Source: Candidatus Nitrosopumilus sp.
Lineage (GTDB): Archaea > Thermoproteota > Nitrososphaeria > Nitrososphaerales > Nitrosopumilaceae
Direction: 5' to 3'
Length of the DNA stretch: 51,259 bases
NCBI GenBank assembly: GCA_003702525.1
Contig: REGJ01000005.1
Location: forward strand, 1-51,259
The position numbers and the translations under genes were made by a program. This document shows positions 1-9,891 of this stretch, piece by piece. The number at the start of each line of letters is the position of its first letter. Within the stretch, counting starts at the first letter, position 1. The notes beneath the pieces were generated by a model, which saw only the letters and a list, made by a program, of their open reading frames with translations, was not told where the DNA came from and ran no database searches.

Positions 1-802
1 CAATTATTGAGATAATTGCTACTGCTAGAATCATGGCTGCGATTGTACCAAATTCTGGGACTACAAAGGTACCGATTATTTCAATCTCTTCAGCCCCTGC
101 TGGGAATGCTATGGTGAGTGTTCTGTCTGTAGATGTGACTGTTTCATCAAAGTCTACTTCTTCTCCGTCAACTAGGACGAAAAAGTCGTCATCTGCACCA
201 TTAATTGTGGCATCTAATACTGATCTAGGGATTGTTAAAGTGATTGAACCATCATCCATGGCATCAATTGAGATGATCAGTGAATTTGCATCCACATCAG
301 GTATGATTCCAAGCAATTTTGCGCCTGTGATCTCATATCCTATCAAATCTGATGAACCTTGAATTGAAACGGTTGTGTCAGTTACTTCAGAAGTCATATT
401 TTCAGTTGGGGTTTCTACTGGAGCAGCAGAACCTCCAAATTCAAAGGATGTTGTAGATGCTCTATTCTCATTACCATATTGAACAGTAATTGTATAAGTT
501 CCCTCAGCTCTCATCAATGAACCTCCAGCAGTAATTTCTGTGCTGAATTTCTTGTCTGCACCAACTGTTAGTTGTGCAATTGAGACCATATTTCCATTAG
601 GAGCTTTTACAATGAGACTTACAGGAGTTCCTGCATAAAGATCTCTGACTTCACCTGTTACCATGATAACTTCGCCCTCTGAATAGGCTGTTTTATCAGT
701 AGTAACAACAATCGTATTTTGTATTTGTCCAAATGCTGGTGCCATACCAATACCTGCAACTAGAATTGCTGATAATGCAAACACCATCAATTGTGATTTC
801 AT
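1..802 (-). CDS. PEFG-CTERM surface protein, 3' end outside window
   Basis: The reading frame starts at 802 and stays open to the window edge. It has a signal peptide of about 25 residues ending in a PAFGQ-type cleavage region. An Ig-like domain follows (TDKTAYSEGEVIMVTGEV, then a DKKFSTEI and EGTYTITVQYG pattern). A second domain contains SIDAMDDGSITLTIP, VLVDGEEVDF and AGAEEIEIIG. The last residues seen are a VPEFG motif and the start of a hydrophobic helix. PEFG before a C-terminal helix is the thaumarchaeal sorting signal thought to be processed by an archaeosortase, so a cell-surface location is inferred. A TATA-like box about 31 bases upstream supports this start. The same Ig-like domain occurs twice in the protein at 9892, and a remnant of the second domain lies at 37436-37678. 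The specific role is unknown. Confidence 0.85.
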   Translation of the reverse strand, partial: MKSQLMVFALSAILVAGIGMAPAFGQIQNTIVVTTDKTAYSEGEVIMVTGEVRDLYAGTPVSLIVKAPNGNMVSIAQLTVGADKKFSTEITAGGSLMRAEGTYTITVQYGNENRASTTSFEFGGSAAPVETPTENMTSEVTDTTVSIQGSSDLIGYEITGAKLLGIIPDVDANSLIISIDAMDDGSITLTIPRSVLDATINGADDDFFVLVDGEEVDFDETVTSTDRTLTIAFPAGAEEIEIIGTFVVPEFGTIAAMILAVAIISII

Positions 803-825
803 TGATTTTACGCCTAAATTTATCC

Positions 826-833
826 TATTTAAG
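826..833 (-). promoter_or_regulatory. TATA-like box of the PEFG protein gene
   Basis: On the minus strand this reads CTTAAATA. Its first base is 31 bases before the ATG at 802, the same spacing seen at many leaderless genes in this window. Confidence 0.55.
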
Positions 834-895
834 GTTGTGAAAAGATTTGTTGACAAAGTAGAAAAATCACTATTTTCTTGACGAATTTCAGATTA

Positions 896-907
896 GATAT
901 ATATTAA
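896..907 (+). promoter_or_regulatory. Probable TATA box of the RNA polymerase operon
   Basis: An ATATATATTAAC run lies about 80 bases before the rpoH start. Transcription would begin near 925-930 and give a leader of about 50 nucleotides ending in a GGAGG ribosome binding site at 970-974. This operon therefore appears to have a leader, unlike most single genes here. Confidence 0.5.
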
Positions 908-982
908 CCTGAGCGTGAGATTTTGACAGTTTGTGTGTATTCATTACTGTTACATTTAATGTTCGACATGGAGGTTTTGTAA

Positions 983-1234
983 TTGGCAACTAAGAAAAAC
1001 CAAATTCTTGTACCTGATCACATCTATGTTCCAAAACATGAAATCATTTCAAAACAAGAAGCTGAAGAAGTTTTAAAAAAATACAATTGTAAACCAACTG
1101 AATTACCATTAATCTTTGTAAACGATCCTGCAATTTTGGGACTTGGTGTAAAACCTGGTGATATGATAAAGATCACAAGAAAAAGTCCAACTGCTGGTGA
1201 AAGTCTCTATTACAGATACGTGGTGGAAGTTTAG
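983..1234 (+). CDS. rpoH: DNA-directed RNA polymerase subunit H (Rpb5-like)
   Basis: The 83-residue product matches the archaeal subunit H, equivalent to the C-terminal domain of eukaryotic Rpb5. The recognisable core is VPKHEIISKQEAEEVLKKY, then LPLIFVNDPAI, then VKPGDMIKITRKSPTAGES and YRYVV. The start is TTG. The nearby ATG at 968 runs into a stop after four codons, and GGAGG at 970-974 is spaced for the TTG at 983. The stop codon directly abuts the rpoB start, so the genes form one operon. Confidence 0.95.
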   Translation: MATKKNQILVPDHIYVPKHEIISKQEAEEVLKKYNCKPTELPLIFVNDPAILGLGVKPGDMIKITRKSPTAGESLYYRYVVEV

Positions 1235-4200
1235 ATGGCAGATCCTTCAACCAAACGTTGGCCAGTAATTCAAGATATCTTGAAGAGAGAAGGTATTGCA
1301 CGTCAACACCTAAACTCATTTGATGAATTTTTAGAAAGAGGATTACAAAGTATAATCAACGAAGTCGGTCAGATTGATATTGAAAATGCTGAATACCCTT
1401 ACAAAATTCAACTAGGAAAAGTTAAACTCCAACAACCAAGAATGATGGAACTTGATGGTTCTATTACTCATATCACTCCTGCAGAAGCCAGATTGAGAAA
1501 CGTATCTTATTCTGCACCTGTTATGATGGAGGCAAGTGTTGTTGAAGATGGAAAAATACTCGAATCAAGATTTGTTCACATTGGTGATGTTCCAGTTATG
1601 GCAAAATCAAATGCATGTATCTTGCACAATTTCTCTACACAAAAATTAGTTGAACACGGTGAAGATCCAAATGATCCTGGTGGTTACTTTATCATCAATG
1701 GTTCTGAGAGAGTCATTGTTGGATTAGAGGATCTATCCTACAACAAAATCATTGTAGATAGAGAAACAGTTGGCGGAAACATTGTTCACAAAGCCAAAGT
1801 TTATTCTTCAATTGTTGGTTATCGTGCAAAACTTGAACTTGTCATGAAAAATGATGGATTAATTGTTGCCAGAATTCCTGGTTCTCCAGTTGACATCCCA
1901 GTAGTTACTTTGATGAGAGCACTTGGATTAGAGTCTGATAGAGAGATTGCAGCAGCAGTCTCTTTGGTAGATGAACTCCAAGATGAACTAGAAGCATCTT
2001 TTGAAAAAGCAGGAGATGTTCCAACTGCAAAAGATGCTATTGTTTACATCAGTAAGAGGATTGCACCTGGAATGCTTGAAGAATTCCAGATTAAACGTGC
2101 TGAGACTTTACTTGATTGGGGCCTTTTGCCTCACTTGGGTAAACATCCTGAAAACAGAAAAGAAAAAGCACAATTCTTGGGAGAAGCAGCTTGTAAATTA
2201 TTAGAACTAAAACTTGACTGGATTAAACCTGATGACAAAGACCACTATGGAAACAAAGTCATCAAATTTGCAGGACAGATGCTGGCAGACTTGTTTAGAA
2301 CTGCCTTTAGAAATCTTGTCCGTGACATGAAATATCAACTAGAACGTTCTGGACAAAAACGAGGAATTAACGCAGTAGCTGCTGCAATACGTCCTGGAAT
2401 TATTACTGACAAACTAAACAATGCAATTGCCACAGGAAACTGGGGTAGGGGTAGAGTTGGTGTTACTCAACTACTTGATAGAACAAACTATCTTTCAACA
2501 ATCAGTCACCTTAGAAGAATTCAATCTCCACTTAGTAGAACCCAACCAAACTTTGAAGCAAGAGACTTGCACGCAACACACTTTGGAAGAATCTGTCCAA
2601 GTGAAACCCCTGAAGGCTCTAACTGTGGTCTTGTAAAGAACTTGGCATTATCTGGAATCATTTCTGTAAATGTACCATCTGAAGAAATTGTAGAGAAACT
2701 CTATGATCTTGGAACCGTTCATTTCTTTGATGCAAAAGAAGATTTGAAGAAAGATGGAACCAGAATCTTTGTTGATGGTAGACTAATTGGATACTACAAA
2801 GATGGTGAACAACTTGCAGAATCCCTTAGAGACTTGAGAAGAAATTCCAAGATTCATCCACACGTTGGCGTATCATTTCATAAATCCGAAATTGAAGGCT
2901 CTACAAGAAGACTATACGTTAACTGTAATGCAGGACGTGTCTTAAGACCATTAATCATTATCAAAGATAACAAACCATTACTAACTGCTGATTTACTAGA
3001 CAAAATTTCAAAGAAACTTATCTCATGGACTGACCTTTTGAGAATGGGCGTCTTAGAGATGATTGACGCAAACGAAGAAGAGAACTGTTATGTCACACTA
3101 GATGAGAAAGACACAAAGAAACATACTCACCTAGAAGTTTTCCCACCAGCAATTCTTGGTGCAGGTGCTTCAATCATTCCATATCCTGAACACAACCAAT
3201 CTCCAAGAAACACATACGAGTCTGCAATGGCAAAACAAAGTTTAGGATTCTCTACACCTATGATGAATACCAGTACCTATGTTAGACAACACTTTATGCT
3301 ATATCCACAAGTTCCAATTGTTAACACAAAAGCAATGAAACTTTTGGGATTGGAAGACAGACCTGCAGGTCAGAACTGTGTCGTTGCAGTATTACCCTTT
3401 GATGGTTACAACATTGAGGATGCAATTGTTCTTAGCAAAGCATCAGTTGATAGAGGATTGGGAAGAACATTCTTCTTTAGAATCTATGATGCTGAGGCAA
3501 AACAGTATCCAGGTGGAATGCGTGATGCATTTGAAATCCCAAATGCTGAAGATAACATTAGAGGATACAAAGGAGAGCGTGCATACCGACTCTTAGAAGA
3601 AGATGGTGTTGTTGCAGCAGAAGCTCCAGTAAAAGGTGGAGATATTCTAATTGGAAAAACTAGTCCTCCAAGATTTATGGAAGAATATAGAGAGTTTGAA
3701 TCATCTGGTCCTTATAGAAGAGATACATCAATTGGTGTTAGACCATCAGAAACTGGTGTCGTTGATACTGTAGTTATGACTCAATCAAACGAAGGTGGAA
3801 AGATGTACAAGATTAGAGCTAGAGATATGAGAATTCCTGAAATTGGTGACAAGTTTGCATCAAGACATGGACAAAAAGGAGTTTTAGGAATTTTAGCTAA
3901 AGCAGAAGACTTGCCATATACTGCAAGTGGAATGTCTCCTGATGTTTTGATTAACCCTCATGCCTTCCCATCTAGAATGACAGTTGGTATGATGATGGAA
4001 TCTATCTGTGGAAAATCTGCAGCATTACGTGGTGCAAGATTTGATGGTTCTGCATTTGTTGGAGAAAAGATGGATGAAGTTAGACAAGTAATGGATGCAC
4101 ACGGATTTGAATATTCTGGTAAAGAAATAATGTATGATGGAAGAACTGGAAAATCATTCCCAGTTGAAGTTTTCATTGGAGTTGTATATTATCAAAAACT

Positions 4201-4582
4201 ACACCACATGGTTGCAGACAAAATCCATGCAAGAGCACGTGGACAAGTTCAGATGTTAACTAAACAACCAACAGAAGGAAGAGCAAGAGGTGGTGGTCTT
4301 AGATTTGGTGAAATGGAGAGAGATTGTTTGATTGCCTATGGTGCTTCTATGATCCTTAAAGACAGACTACTTGACGAGTCTGATAAATCTGATATCTTTG
4401 TATGTGAAAGATGTGGTCTTGTTGCTTATCATGATGTCAAACAAAGAAAGTACGTCTGCAGAGTCTGTGGTGATAAAGCCAAAGTCTCATCAGTTTCAGT
4501 TGCATATGCATTCAAACTACTCTTACAAGAGATGCAGAGCCTTAACGTCGCACCAAGATTGTTGATCAAGGAGAAGCTATAA
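1235..4582 (+). CDS. rpoB: DNA-directed RNA polymerase subunit B (unsplit)
   Basis: This 1115-residue protein is the second-largest polymerase subunit and forms half of the active-site cleft. It is a single chain, whereas many euryarchaea split it into B' and B''. Visible family signatures are the FGRICPSETPEG stretch, GYNIEDAIVLSK, IRARDMRIPEIGDKFASRHGQKG (given in part) and the C-terminal GGLRFGEMERDCLIAYGAS region. A zinc site follows at about residue 1057 (CERCG, then CRVCG). Its stop overlaps the rpoA start by one base (TAATG), which implies coupled translation. Confidence 0.97.
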   Translation: MADPSTKRWPVIQDILKREGIARQHLNSFDEFLERGLQSIINEVGQIDIENAEYPYKIQLGKVKLQQPRMMELDGSITHITPAEARLRNVSYSAPVMMEASVVEDGKILESRFVHIGDVPVMAKSNACILHNFSTQKLVEHGEDPNDPGGYFIINGSERVIVGLEDLSYNKIIVDRETVGGNIVHKAKVYSSIVGYRAKLELVMKNDGLIVARIPGSPVDIPVVTLMRALGLESDREIAAAVSLVDELQDELEASFEKAGDVPTAKDAIVYISKRIAPGMLEEFQIKRAETLLDWGLLPHLGKHPENRKEKAQFLGEAACKLLELKLDWIKPDDKDHYGNKVIKFAGQMLADLFRTAFRNLVRDMKYQLERSGQKRGINAVAAAIRPGIITDKLNNAIATGNWGRGRVGVTQLLDRTNYLSTISHLRRIQSPLSRTQPNFEARDLHATHFGRICPSETPEGSNCGLVKNLALSGIISVNVPSEEIVEKLYDLGTVHFFDAKEDLKKDGTRIFVDGRLIGYYKDGEQLAESLRDLRRNSKIHPHVGVSFHKSEIEGSTRRLYVNCNAGRVLRPLIIIKDNKPLLTADLLDKISKKLISWTDLLRMGVLEMIDANEEENCYVTLDEKDTKKHTHLEVFPPAILGAGASIIPYPEHNQSPRNTYESAMAKQSLGFSTPMMNTSTYVRQHFMLYPQVPIVNTKAMKLLGLEDRPAGQNCVVAVLPFDGYNIEDAIVLSKASVDRGLGRTFFFRIYDAEAKQYPGGMRDAFEIPNAEDNIRGYKGERAYRLLEEDGVVAAEAPVKGGDILIGKTSPPRFMEEYREFESSGPYRRDTSIGVRPSETGVVDTVVMTQSNEGGKMYKIRARDMRIPEIGDKFASRHGQKGVLGILAKAEDLPYTASGMSPDVLINPHAFPSRMTVGMMMESICGKSAALRGARFDGSAFVGEKMDEVRQVMDAHGFEYSGKEIMYDGRTGKSFPVEVFIGVVYYQKLHHMVADKIHARARGQVQMLTKQPTEGRARGGGLRFGEMERDCLIAYGASMILKDRLLDESDKSDIFVCERCGLVAYHDVKQRKYVCRVCGDKAKVSSVSVAYAFKLLLQEMQSLNVAPRLLIKEKL

Positions 4583-7500
4583 TGTCCATTCAAGCAGTAA
4601 AAGCAATTGACGGAATCAGATTCTCTGTTTGGTCTCCAACTGAAATCAGAAAATACTCTGTTGCAGAAATCACTGCACCTGAGACCTATGATGAAGATGG
4701 AATGCCTGTTCAAGGAGGTTTGATGGATGGAAGACTAGGAACCCTAGAGCCTGGACAAAAATGTCTTACTTGTGGAAACACTGCAGCAAGATGTCCTGGA
4801 CACTTTGGACACTTGGAATTGGCAGAGCCTGTATTGCACATTGCATTTATTGATAATATCTACAAACTATTACAATCAACATGTCGTTCTTGTGCAAGAC
4901 TAAAAGTTCCACAAGAAGATCTTAACGTCTTCAAAACTATCAAAGAGAAACATGCAGCTTATACTGTAATTTCTCAAAAACGTATTCCAGAACAAATCAT
5001 TGAAAAAGCAAAGAAAGCAAAAGAATGTCCTCACTGTGGTAAAACACAATACGAACTAATCTTTACAAAACCAACTATCTTTGTAGAAAAAACAGAAATC
5101 GGTGAACACAGGTTACTTCCAATTACAATTAGAGAAAGATTCTCACAAATTATTGATGAAGATTTAGAATTATTGTCCTATGATCCTGTAACTGCAAGAC
5201 CTGAATGGTTTGTGTTACAGGCATTTCCTGTTCCACCAGTAACTGTTAGACCTTCAATTATTTTAGAGACTGGAATTAGATCAGAAGATGACTTGACTCA
5301 CAAGATGGTCGATATCATCAGAGTTAATCAAAGACTAAAAGAAAGCAAAGATGCAGGAACTCCTCCATTAATCGTTCAAGACTTGGTAGACCTATTACAA
5401 TATCACACTACAACATACTTTGATAACGAAGTATCTGGAATTCCACAAGCTCATCATCGTTCTGGACGTCCTCTCAAAACCTTAACTCAAAGACTAAAAG
5501 GAAAAGAGGGAAGATTCAGAGGTTCACTATCTGGAAAGAGAGTTGACTTTTCTAGCAGAACTGTAATCTCACCTGATCCTAACTTGGACTTGAGTGAAGT
5601 TGGTGTACCTGAAGCAGTTGCAATGAAACTAACCATTCCTGAAATTGTTACAGAATGGAATATTGAAAGAATGAGAAAACTCGTAATTAATGGACCTGAG
5701 AAATTCCCAGGCGTAAACTATATCGTTAGACCAGACGGTGTAAAGATTAGACTAGACTTTGTAGAGGACCGCTCTACAATTGCTGAAACACTTGAGATTG
5801 GATATTTGGTAGAAAGACATCTTGCAGACGGTGATATTGTCATGTTCAACAGACAACCATCACTCCACCAGATGTCCATCATGGCACACTATGTACGTGT
5901 ACTTCCAGGAAAAACATTTAGACTACACCCATCAGTTTGTCCTCCATACAACGCAGACTTTGATGGTGATGAGATGAACCTTCACGTTCCTCAAAGTGAG
6001 GAAGCAAGAGCAGAAGCAATTCTCTTAATGAGAGTTCAAGATCAATTAATCTCTCCAAGATATGGTGGACCAATTATTGGTGCACTAAGAGACTTTGTAA
6101 CTGGTGCATACCTTCTAACTAAAGATGATACAACATTAACTATTCAAGAATTCTCAAATCTTGCAATGCTTGGTGGTTATACAGACCCTCTTCCAAAACC
6201 TGCAACCAAAACTAAAGACGGTCCAGCTTATACTGGAAAACAACTCTTCTCATTGTTCTTACCAAAAGATTTCAACTATGTCATTACATCAAAGTGGTCA
6301 AAGGGAACAAAAGGACAAGCAAAAGATGTTGTAATTAAAAATGGTGAACTAATTAGTGGTGTCATTGACAAATCTTCAATTGGTGCAGAAGAACCAGAAA
6401 GTGTACTTCACAGAATTGCAAAAGATTATGGCAATGCAGTAGGAAAAACTTTCCTCAACTCTATTCTCATTATGGTAAAACAATTCATCACCCATTATGG
6501 TTTCAGTTATGGTTATGGTGACCTTATTGTACCTGACAAAGATAAACAACAGATTCTTGATGATATTCAAGGAACTTATGATGTTGTAAGTGATTTGACT
6601 GATCAATACAAGAAAGGAACACTCAAGCTTACCAGAGGTATGAGACCTGAAGAAGCCTTAGAGGCATACATTGTAAATGAATTAGGTAAAGCAAGAGACA
6701 AGGCAGGCTCTTCTGCAAATGATTGTCTTCCAGCAGATAATGCAGGAAAAATCATGGCTACAACTGGTGCCAGAGGTTCATCACTTAACGTGGGTCAGAT
6801 GGCAGGAGCACTTGGACAGCAGTCAAGAAGAGGTAACAGGCTTCATGAAGGTTACAACAACAGAGCACTAACTCACTATCAAGAACATGATGATAATCCA
6901 GACGCACACGGATTTGTAAAATCCAATTACAGAGAAGGACTCTCTGCACTTGAATTCTTCTTCCACGCAATGGGTGGTCGTGAAGGACTTGTAGACACCG
7001 CAGTTAGAACACAACAAAGTGGTTACATGCAGCGTAGATTGATCAACGCATTAGAACACATTAGATTAGAATATGATGGAACAGTAAGAGATCCACATGG
7101 ACACATTGTACAATTCCTTTATGGTGAAGATGGAATTGATGTGCAAAAGAGTGACCATGGTATGGCATTCAACCCAAGTAGATTAATTGAATCTCAAAAA
7201 ATTATTGATTCTGGTAAAAAGGCAACAAAAGAAGAGATTGAGACACTTGCCAAGAAATACACAAAGACATTCAATCCAAGACTAACTACACTTGTTACTG
7301 ATACATTACTAAATTCAGAATTAAGTAAAGATGGTGTAGAAGCAGTATGTAAGAAAGGACTACTACTTTACAACAAAGCAAAAGTCGAACCAGGACAAGC
7401 AGTCGGAATTATTACTGCACAATCAATTGGTGAACCTGGTACTCAGATGACACTAAGAACATTCCACTTTGCAGGAATTAAAGAAAGAAACGTAACATTA

Positions 7501-8373
7501 GGTCTTCCGAGATTAATTGAGCTTGTTGATGCAAGAAAGAAACCGGTTACACCAACCATGGATATCTATCTTGATGAAGAATCCAAAAAATCAAGAGAAA
7601 AAGCAATTGAGGTTGCAAGAAATGTGCTACAAACCAAAGTAAGCGCATTGATTGCAGATAATGAAACTGATTATGCTACTGAAATTAAACTAATTTTGAG
7701 TGAAAATAGGCTCAAAGAAAGAGGTTGCTCTATTGCAGAAGTTGAAGCCGCATTGTCTTCTAACAAGAAATTCAAGATGGAGACAACTGGCGAACTTATC
7801 ACTCTAAAACTAGTTGAAGAATCTGATACTGCAACCGTAATTGCAATTAGAAATAAAGTTCTCAATACTACTGTCAAAGGTGTACCTGACATTGAACGTG
7901 TAACACTTGTCCAAAAAGATGATGAGTGGGTTATTCAGACAACTGGTTCTAATGTTGCCAAAGTCTTAGAAGTTAAAGGCATTGACAAAACAAATGTTAG
8001 AACAAATAACGTCTTTGAGATTGCAGGAACTCTTGGTATTGAGGCTGCAAGAAATGCATTGATCAATGAACTTAACGGTACTCTAGAAGACCAAGGACTT
8101 GAAGTAGATGATAGATACATTATGTTGGTAGCTGACTTGATGTGTTCTCGTGGTTACATGCAACAAATTGGAAGACACGGAATTGCTGGAACCAAAGACA
8201 GTGTCTTGGCAAGAGCAGCATTTGAGATTACTGTTCCAACAATTGCACATGCTGCACTTGGTGGAGAAATTGAACAACTCAAAGGTATTACTGAAAACGT
8301 AATTGTTGGTAGTAACATTCCAATTGGAAGTGGCACAGTTGACTTGTACATGCAAGTAAGCAAGAAGAAATAA
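4582..8373 (+). CDS. rpoA: DNA-directed RNA polymerase subunit A, A' and A'' in one chain
   Basis: The 1263-residue protein is the largest polymerase subunit. It contains the N-terminal zinc sites (CLTCGNTAARCPGHFGH), the catalytic magnesium loop NADFDGDEMN at residues 457-466, and the A''-type C-terminal part (GQAVGIITAQSIGEPGTQMT and the GRHGIAG region). Most other archaea encode A' and A'' as separate genes; the unsplit form is typical of Thaumarchaeota and supports the taxonomic call. It is cotranscribed with rpoB and followed after 13 bases by the Lsm gene. Confidence 0.97.
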   Translation: MSIQAVKAIDGIRFSVWSPTEIRKYSVAEITAPETYDEDGMPVQGGLMDGRLGTLEPGQKCLTCGNTAARCPGHFGHLELAEPVLHIAFIDNIYKLLQSTCRSCARLKVPQEDLNVFKTIKEKHAAYTVISQKRIPEQIIEKAKKAKECPHCGKTQYELIFTKPTIFVEKTEIGEHRLLPITIRERFSQIIDEDLELLSYDPVTARPEWFVLQAFPVPPVTVRPSIILETGIRSEDDLTHKMVDIIRVNQRLKESKDAGTPPLIVQDLVDLLQYHTTTYFDNEVSGIPQAHHRSGRPLKTLTQRLKGKEGRFRGSLSGKRVDFSSRTVISPDPNLDLSEVGVPEAVAMKLTIPEIVTEWNIERMRKLVINGPEKFPGVNYIVRPDGVKIRLDFVEDRSTIAETLEIGYLVERHLADGDIVMFNRQPSLHQMSIMAHYVRVLPGKTFRLHPSVCPPYNADFDGDEMNLHVPQSEEARAEAILLMRVQDQLISPRYGGPIIGALRDFVTGAYLLTKDDTTLTIQEFSNLAMLGGYTDPLPKPATKTKDGPAYTGKQLFSLFLPKDFNYVITSKWSKGTKGQAKDVVIKNGELISGVIDKSSIGAEEPESVLHRIAKDYGNAVGKTFLNSILIMVKQFITHYGFSYGYGDLIVPDKDKQQILDDIQGTYDVVSDLTDQYKKGTLKLTRGMRPEEALEAYIVNELGKARDKAGSSANDCLPADNAGKIMATTGARGSSLNVGQMAGALGQQSRRGNRLHEGYNNRALTHYQEHDDNPDAHGFVKSNYREGLSALEFFFHAMGGREGLVDTAVRTQQSGYMQRRLINALEHIRLEYDGTVRDPHGHIVQFLYGEDGIDVQKSDHGMAFNPSRLIESQKIIDSGKKATKEEIETLAKKYTKTFNPRLTTLVTDTLLNSELSKDGVEAVCKKGLLLYNKAKVEPGQAVGIITAQSIGEPGTQMTLRTFHFAGIKERNVTLGLPRLIELVDARKKPVTPTMDIYLDEESKKSREKAIEVARNVLQTKVSALIADNETDYATEIKLILSENRLKERGCSIAEVEAALSSNKKFKMETTGELITLKLVEESDTATVIAIRNKVLNTTVKGVPDIERVTLVQKDDEWVIQTTGSNVAKVLEVKGIDKTNVRTNNVFEIAGTLGIEAARNALINELNGTLEDQGLEVDDRYIMLVADLMCSRGYMQQIGRHGIAGTKDSVLARAAFEITVPTIAHAALGGEIEQLKGITENVIVGSNIPIGSGTVDLYMQVSKKK

Positions 8374-8386
8374 CTGGATGATAATT

Positions 8387-8620
8387 ATGGCAGATGAAAT
8401 CTCAACACTAATGACAAACGCAAAAGACAAGGTTGTATTGCTTCGATTAAGAAACAACAAAACCATCCAAGGAACTCTAAAAGATTTTGATATTCACATG
8501 AATCTTACTCTGGAAAATGCTGAGGATATTTCTGAGGATAACAAAAAACAACTAGGCAAAGTCTTACTTCGTGGAGATAATATTTTGGCAATATCTCTTC
8601 CTGAAGAAGAGTCAAACTAA
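8387..8620 (+). CDS. Sm-like (Lsm) RNA-binding protein
   Basis: The 77-residue product has both halves of the Sm fold: KDKVVLLRLRNNKTIQGTLKDFDIHMNLTLENAED (Sm1, given as landmarks KVVLLRL and GTLKDFDIHMNLTLENA) and GKVLLRGDNILAISLPE (Sm2). Archaeal Lsm proteins form heptameric rings that bind oligo-U RNA. An ATG at 8378 is in frame, but the ATG at 8387 has the SD-like GGATGAT just upstream and is preferred. It lies 13 bases after rpoA and probably belongs to that transcript. Confidence 0.88.
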   Translation: MADEISTLMTNAKDKVVLLRLRNNKTIQGTLKDFDIHMNLTLENAEDISEDNKKQLGKVLLRGDNILAISLPEEESN

Positions 8621-8657
8621 CAAACCATAAATCTGAAAACTTCTATACTCAAAGTAA

Positions 8658-9836
8658 TTGCTTGATTTTTTATTCTTAATTTTCATTTTACCATTTGCAG
8701 TAGCTCAAGAGATTCCAGATTATGACAAACCATATGCTCCGATATTTTTTGACAGACCTGTATATTCTTGGACTGATAAAATCAAAATCAAAATAATTGC
8801 CCCTAGTTGGAATACTGACAAAGATTTGATTGATTCAATTGGAGATGATAATGAAAACCCCATCAAAATCTCAACACGGAGTCATTCACTAGAACCCTAC
8901 AGACTAACTGAAACTGATGTGTCAAGTGGAATATTTACTGGTGAAATTATTCTTACTGGTTTCTTACATGATGTAGATGGTGATGGTGATTATGACACAA
9001 CTCCTAGGACTGTTGGTACTGGCCCTACAAGTGGGTTCATGGAAGTTGAAAGAGATTCAGCAGTTACTGTATCATTTGAGTTTGCTGATGGTGTGGTTTT
9101 ATCTGAATCTGTACCCATATCTTGGAATATTGGAACCATAGAATTTGAAAATGATGTTTTCTTTAGTGATGAATCTGTTTTAGTTAGAGTAATTGATCTT
9201 GACATGAATCTTAATCCTGAAGCAATTGATCAAATCCCTGTAGATGTTTTTTCAGACTCTGATGTAGGTGGAATTACTGCAAATGCAATAGAAACATCTC
9301 AAAGTTCTGGTTCTTTTATTGCCACAATATCTCTTACTCAAAACTCCGCATCAAGTGGAAATAGACTCTATGCAATTCCTGGTGATGACATTTCTGCTAG
9401 ATACGATGATCACACTCTCCCAAAACCCTATTCTGAATCTGATAATTTGGAAATTCAGGCTCAATCTAGAGTCGAATCATCAGTTCCTTCAACTCAGCTA
9501 CTAGAGAATTCTGAAATTAATATTTCTGATAGTTTTGGAAATAATCTTGGATCTTTTTCTCCTAATCAGCAAGTTCAGATTGTTGGAAGTTTATCAAACC
9601 TGCAGGAATTTGATCAAAAATTCGTTTATCTCTTTCAAGTAAAAAATTCTCAAAACTATGTTGTATCGCTTTCTTGGATACAGGGTCAGTTATCATCAGG
9701 ACAAAATCTTGATGTATCTCAGTCTTGGTTGCCAAAAAATTCTGGAGATTATGTCATTGAAACATTCGTTTGGACTTCACTAAAAGATCCAAATGCATTA
9801 TCTAATTCTATTTCAAGATCAATTTCCGTAGAATGA
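8658..9836 (+). CDS. Exported protein with two S-layer-like beta domains
   Basis: The 392-residue product starts at TTG with a hydrophobic signal sequence ending in AVAQ. A TATA-like ATAAAT about 30 bases upstream fits leaderless transcription from this start. Two related modules follow: one begins FFDRPVYSWTDKIKIKI and ends SSGIFTGEIILTG, the other begins VFFSDESVLVRVIDLDMN and ends SSGSFIATISLT. Between them is an acidic DVDGDGDYD loop that could bind calcium. This type of repeat recurs in thaumarchaeal surface proteins as I remember them. There is no PEFG motif or C-terminal helix, so it is probably secreted or held non-covalently. Function unknown. Confidence 0.75.
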   Translation: MLDFLFLIFILPFAVAQEIPDYDKPYAPIFFDRPVYSWTDKIKIKIIAPSWNTDKDLIDSIGDDNENPIKISTRSHSLEPYRLTETDVSSGIFTGEIILTGFLHDVDGDGDYDTTPRTVGTGPTSGFMEVERDSAVTVSFEFADGVVLSESVPISWNIGTIEFENDVFFSDESVLVRVIDLDMNLNPEAIDQIPVDVFSDSDVGGITANAIETSQSSGSFIATISLTQNSASSGNRLYAIPGDDISARYDDHTLPKPYSESDNLEIQAQSRVESSVPSTQLLENSEINISDSFGNNLGSFSPNQQVQIVGSLSNLQEFDQKFVYLFQVKNSQNYVVSLSWIQGQLSSGQNLDVSQSWLPKNSGDYVIETFVWTSLKDPNALSNSISRSISVE

Positions 9837-9891
9837 AAAAGTATCAATTATACGTGATTATTAAATAGAAAATTACGTGTTTTTTGGTGTG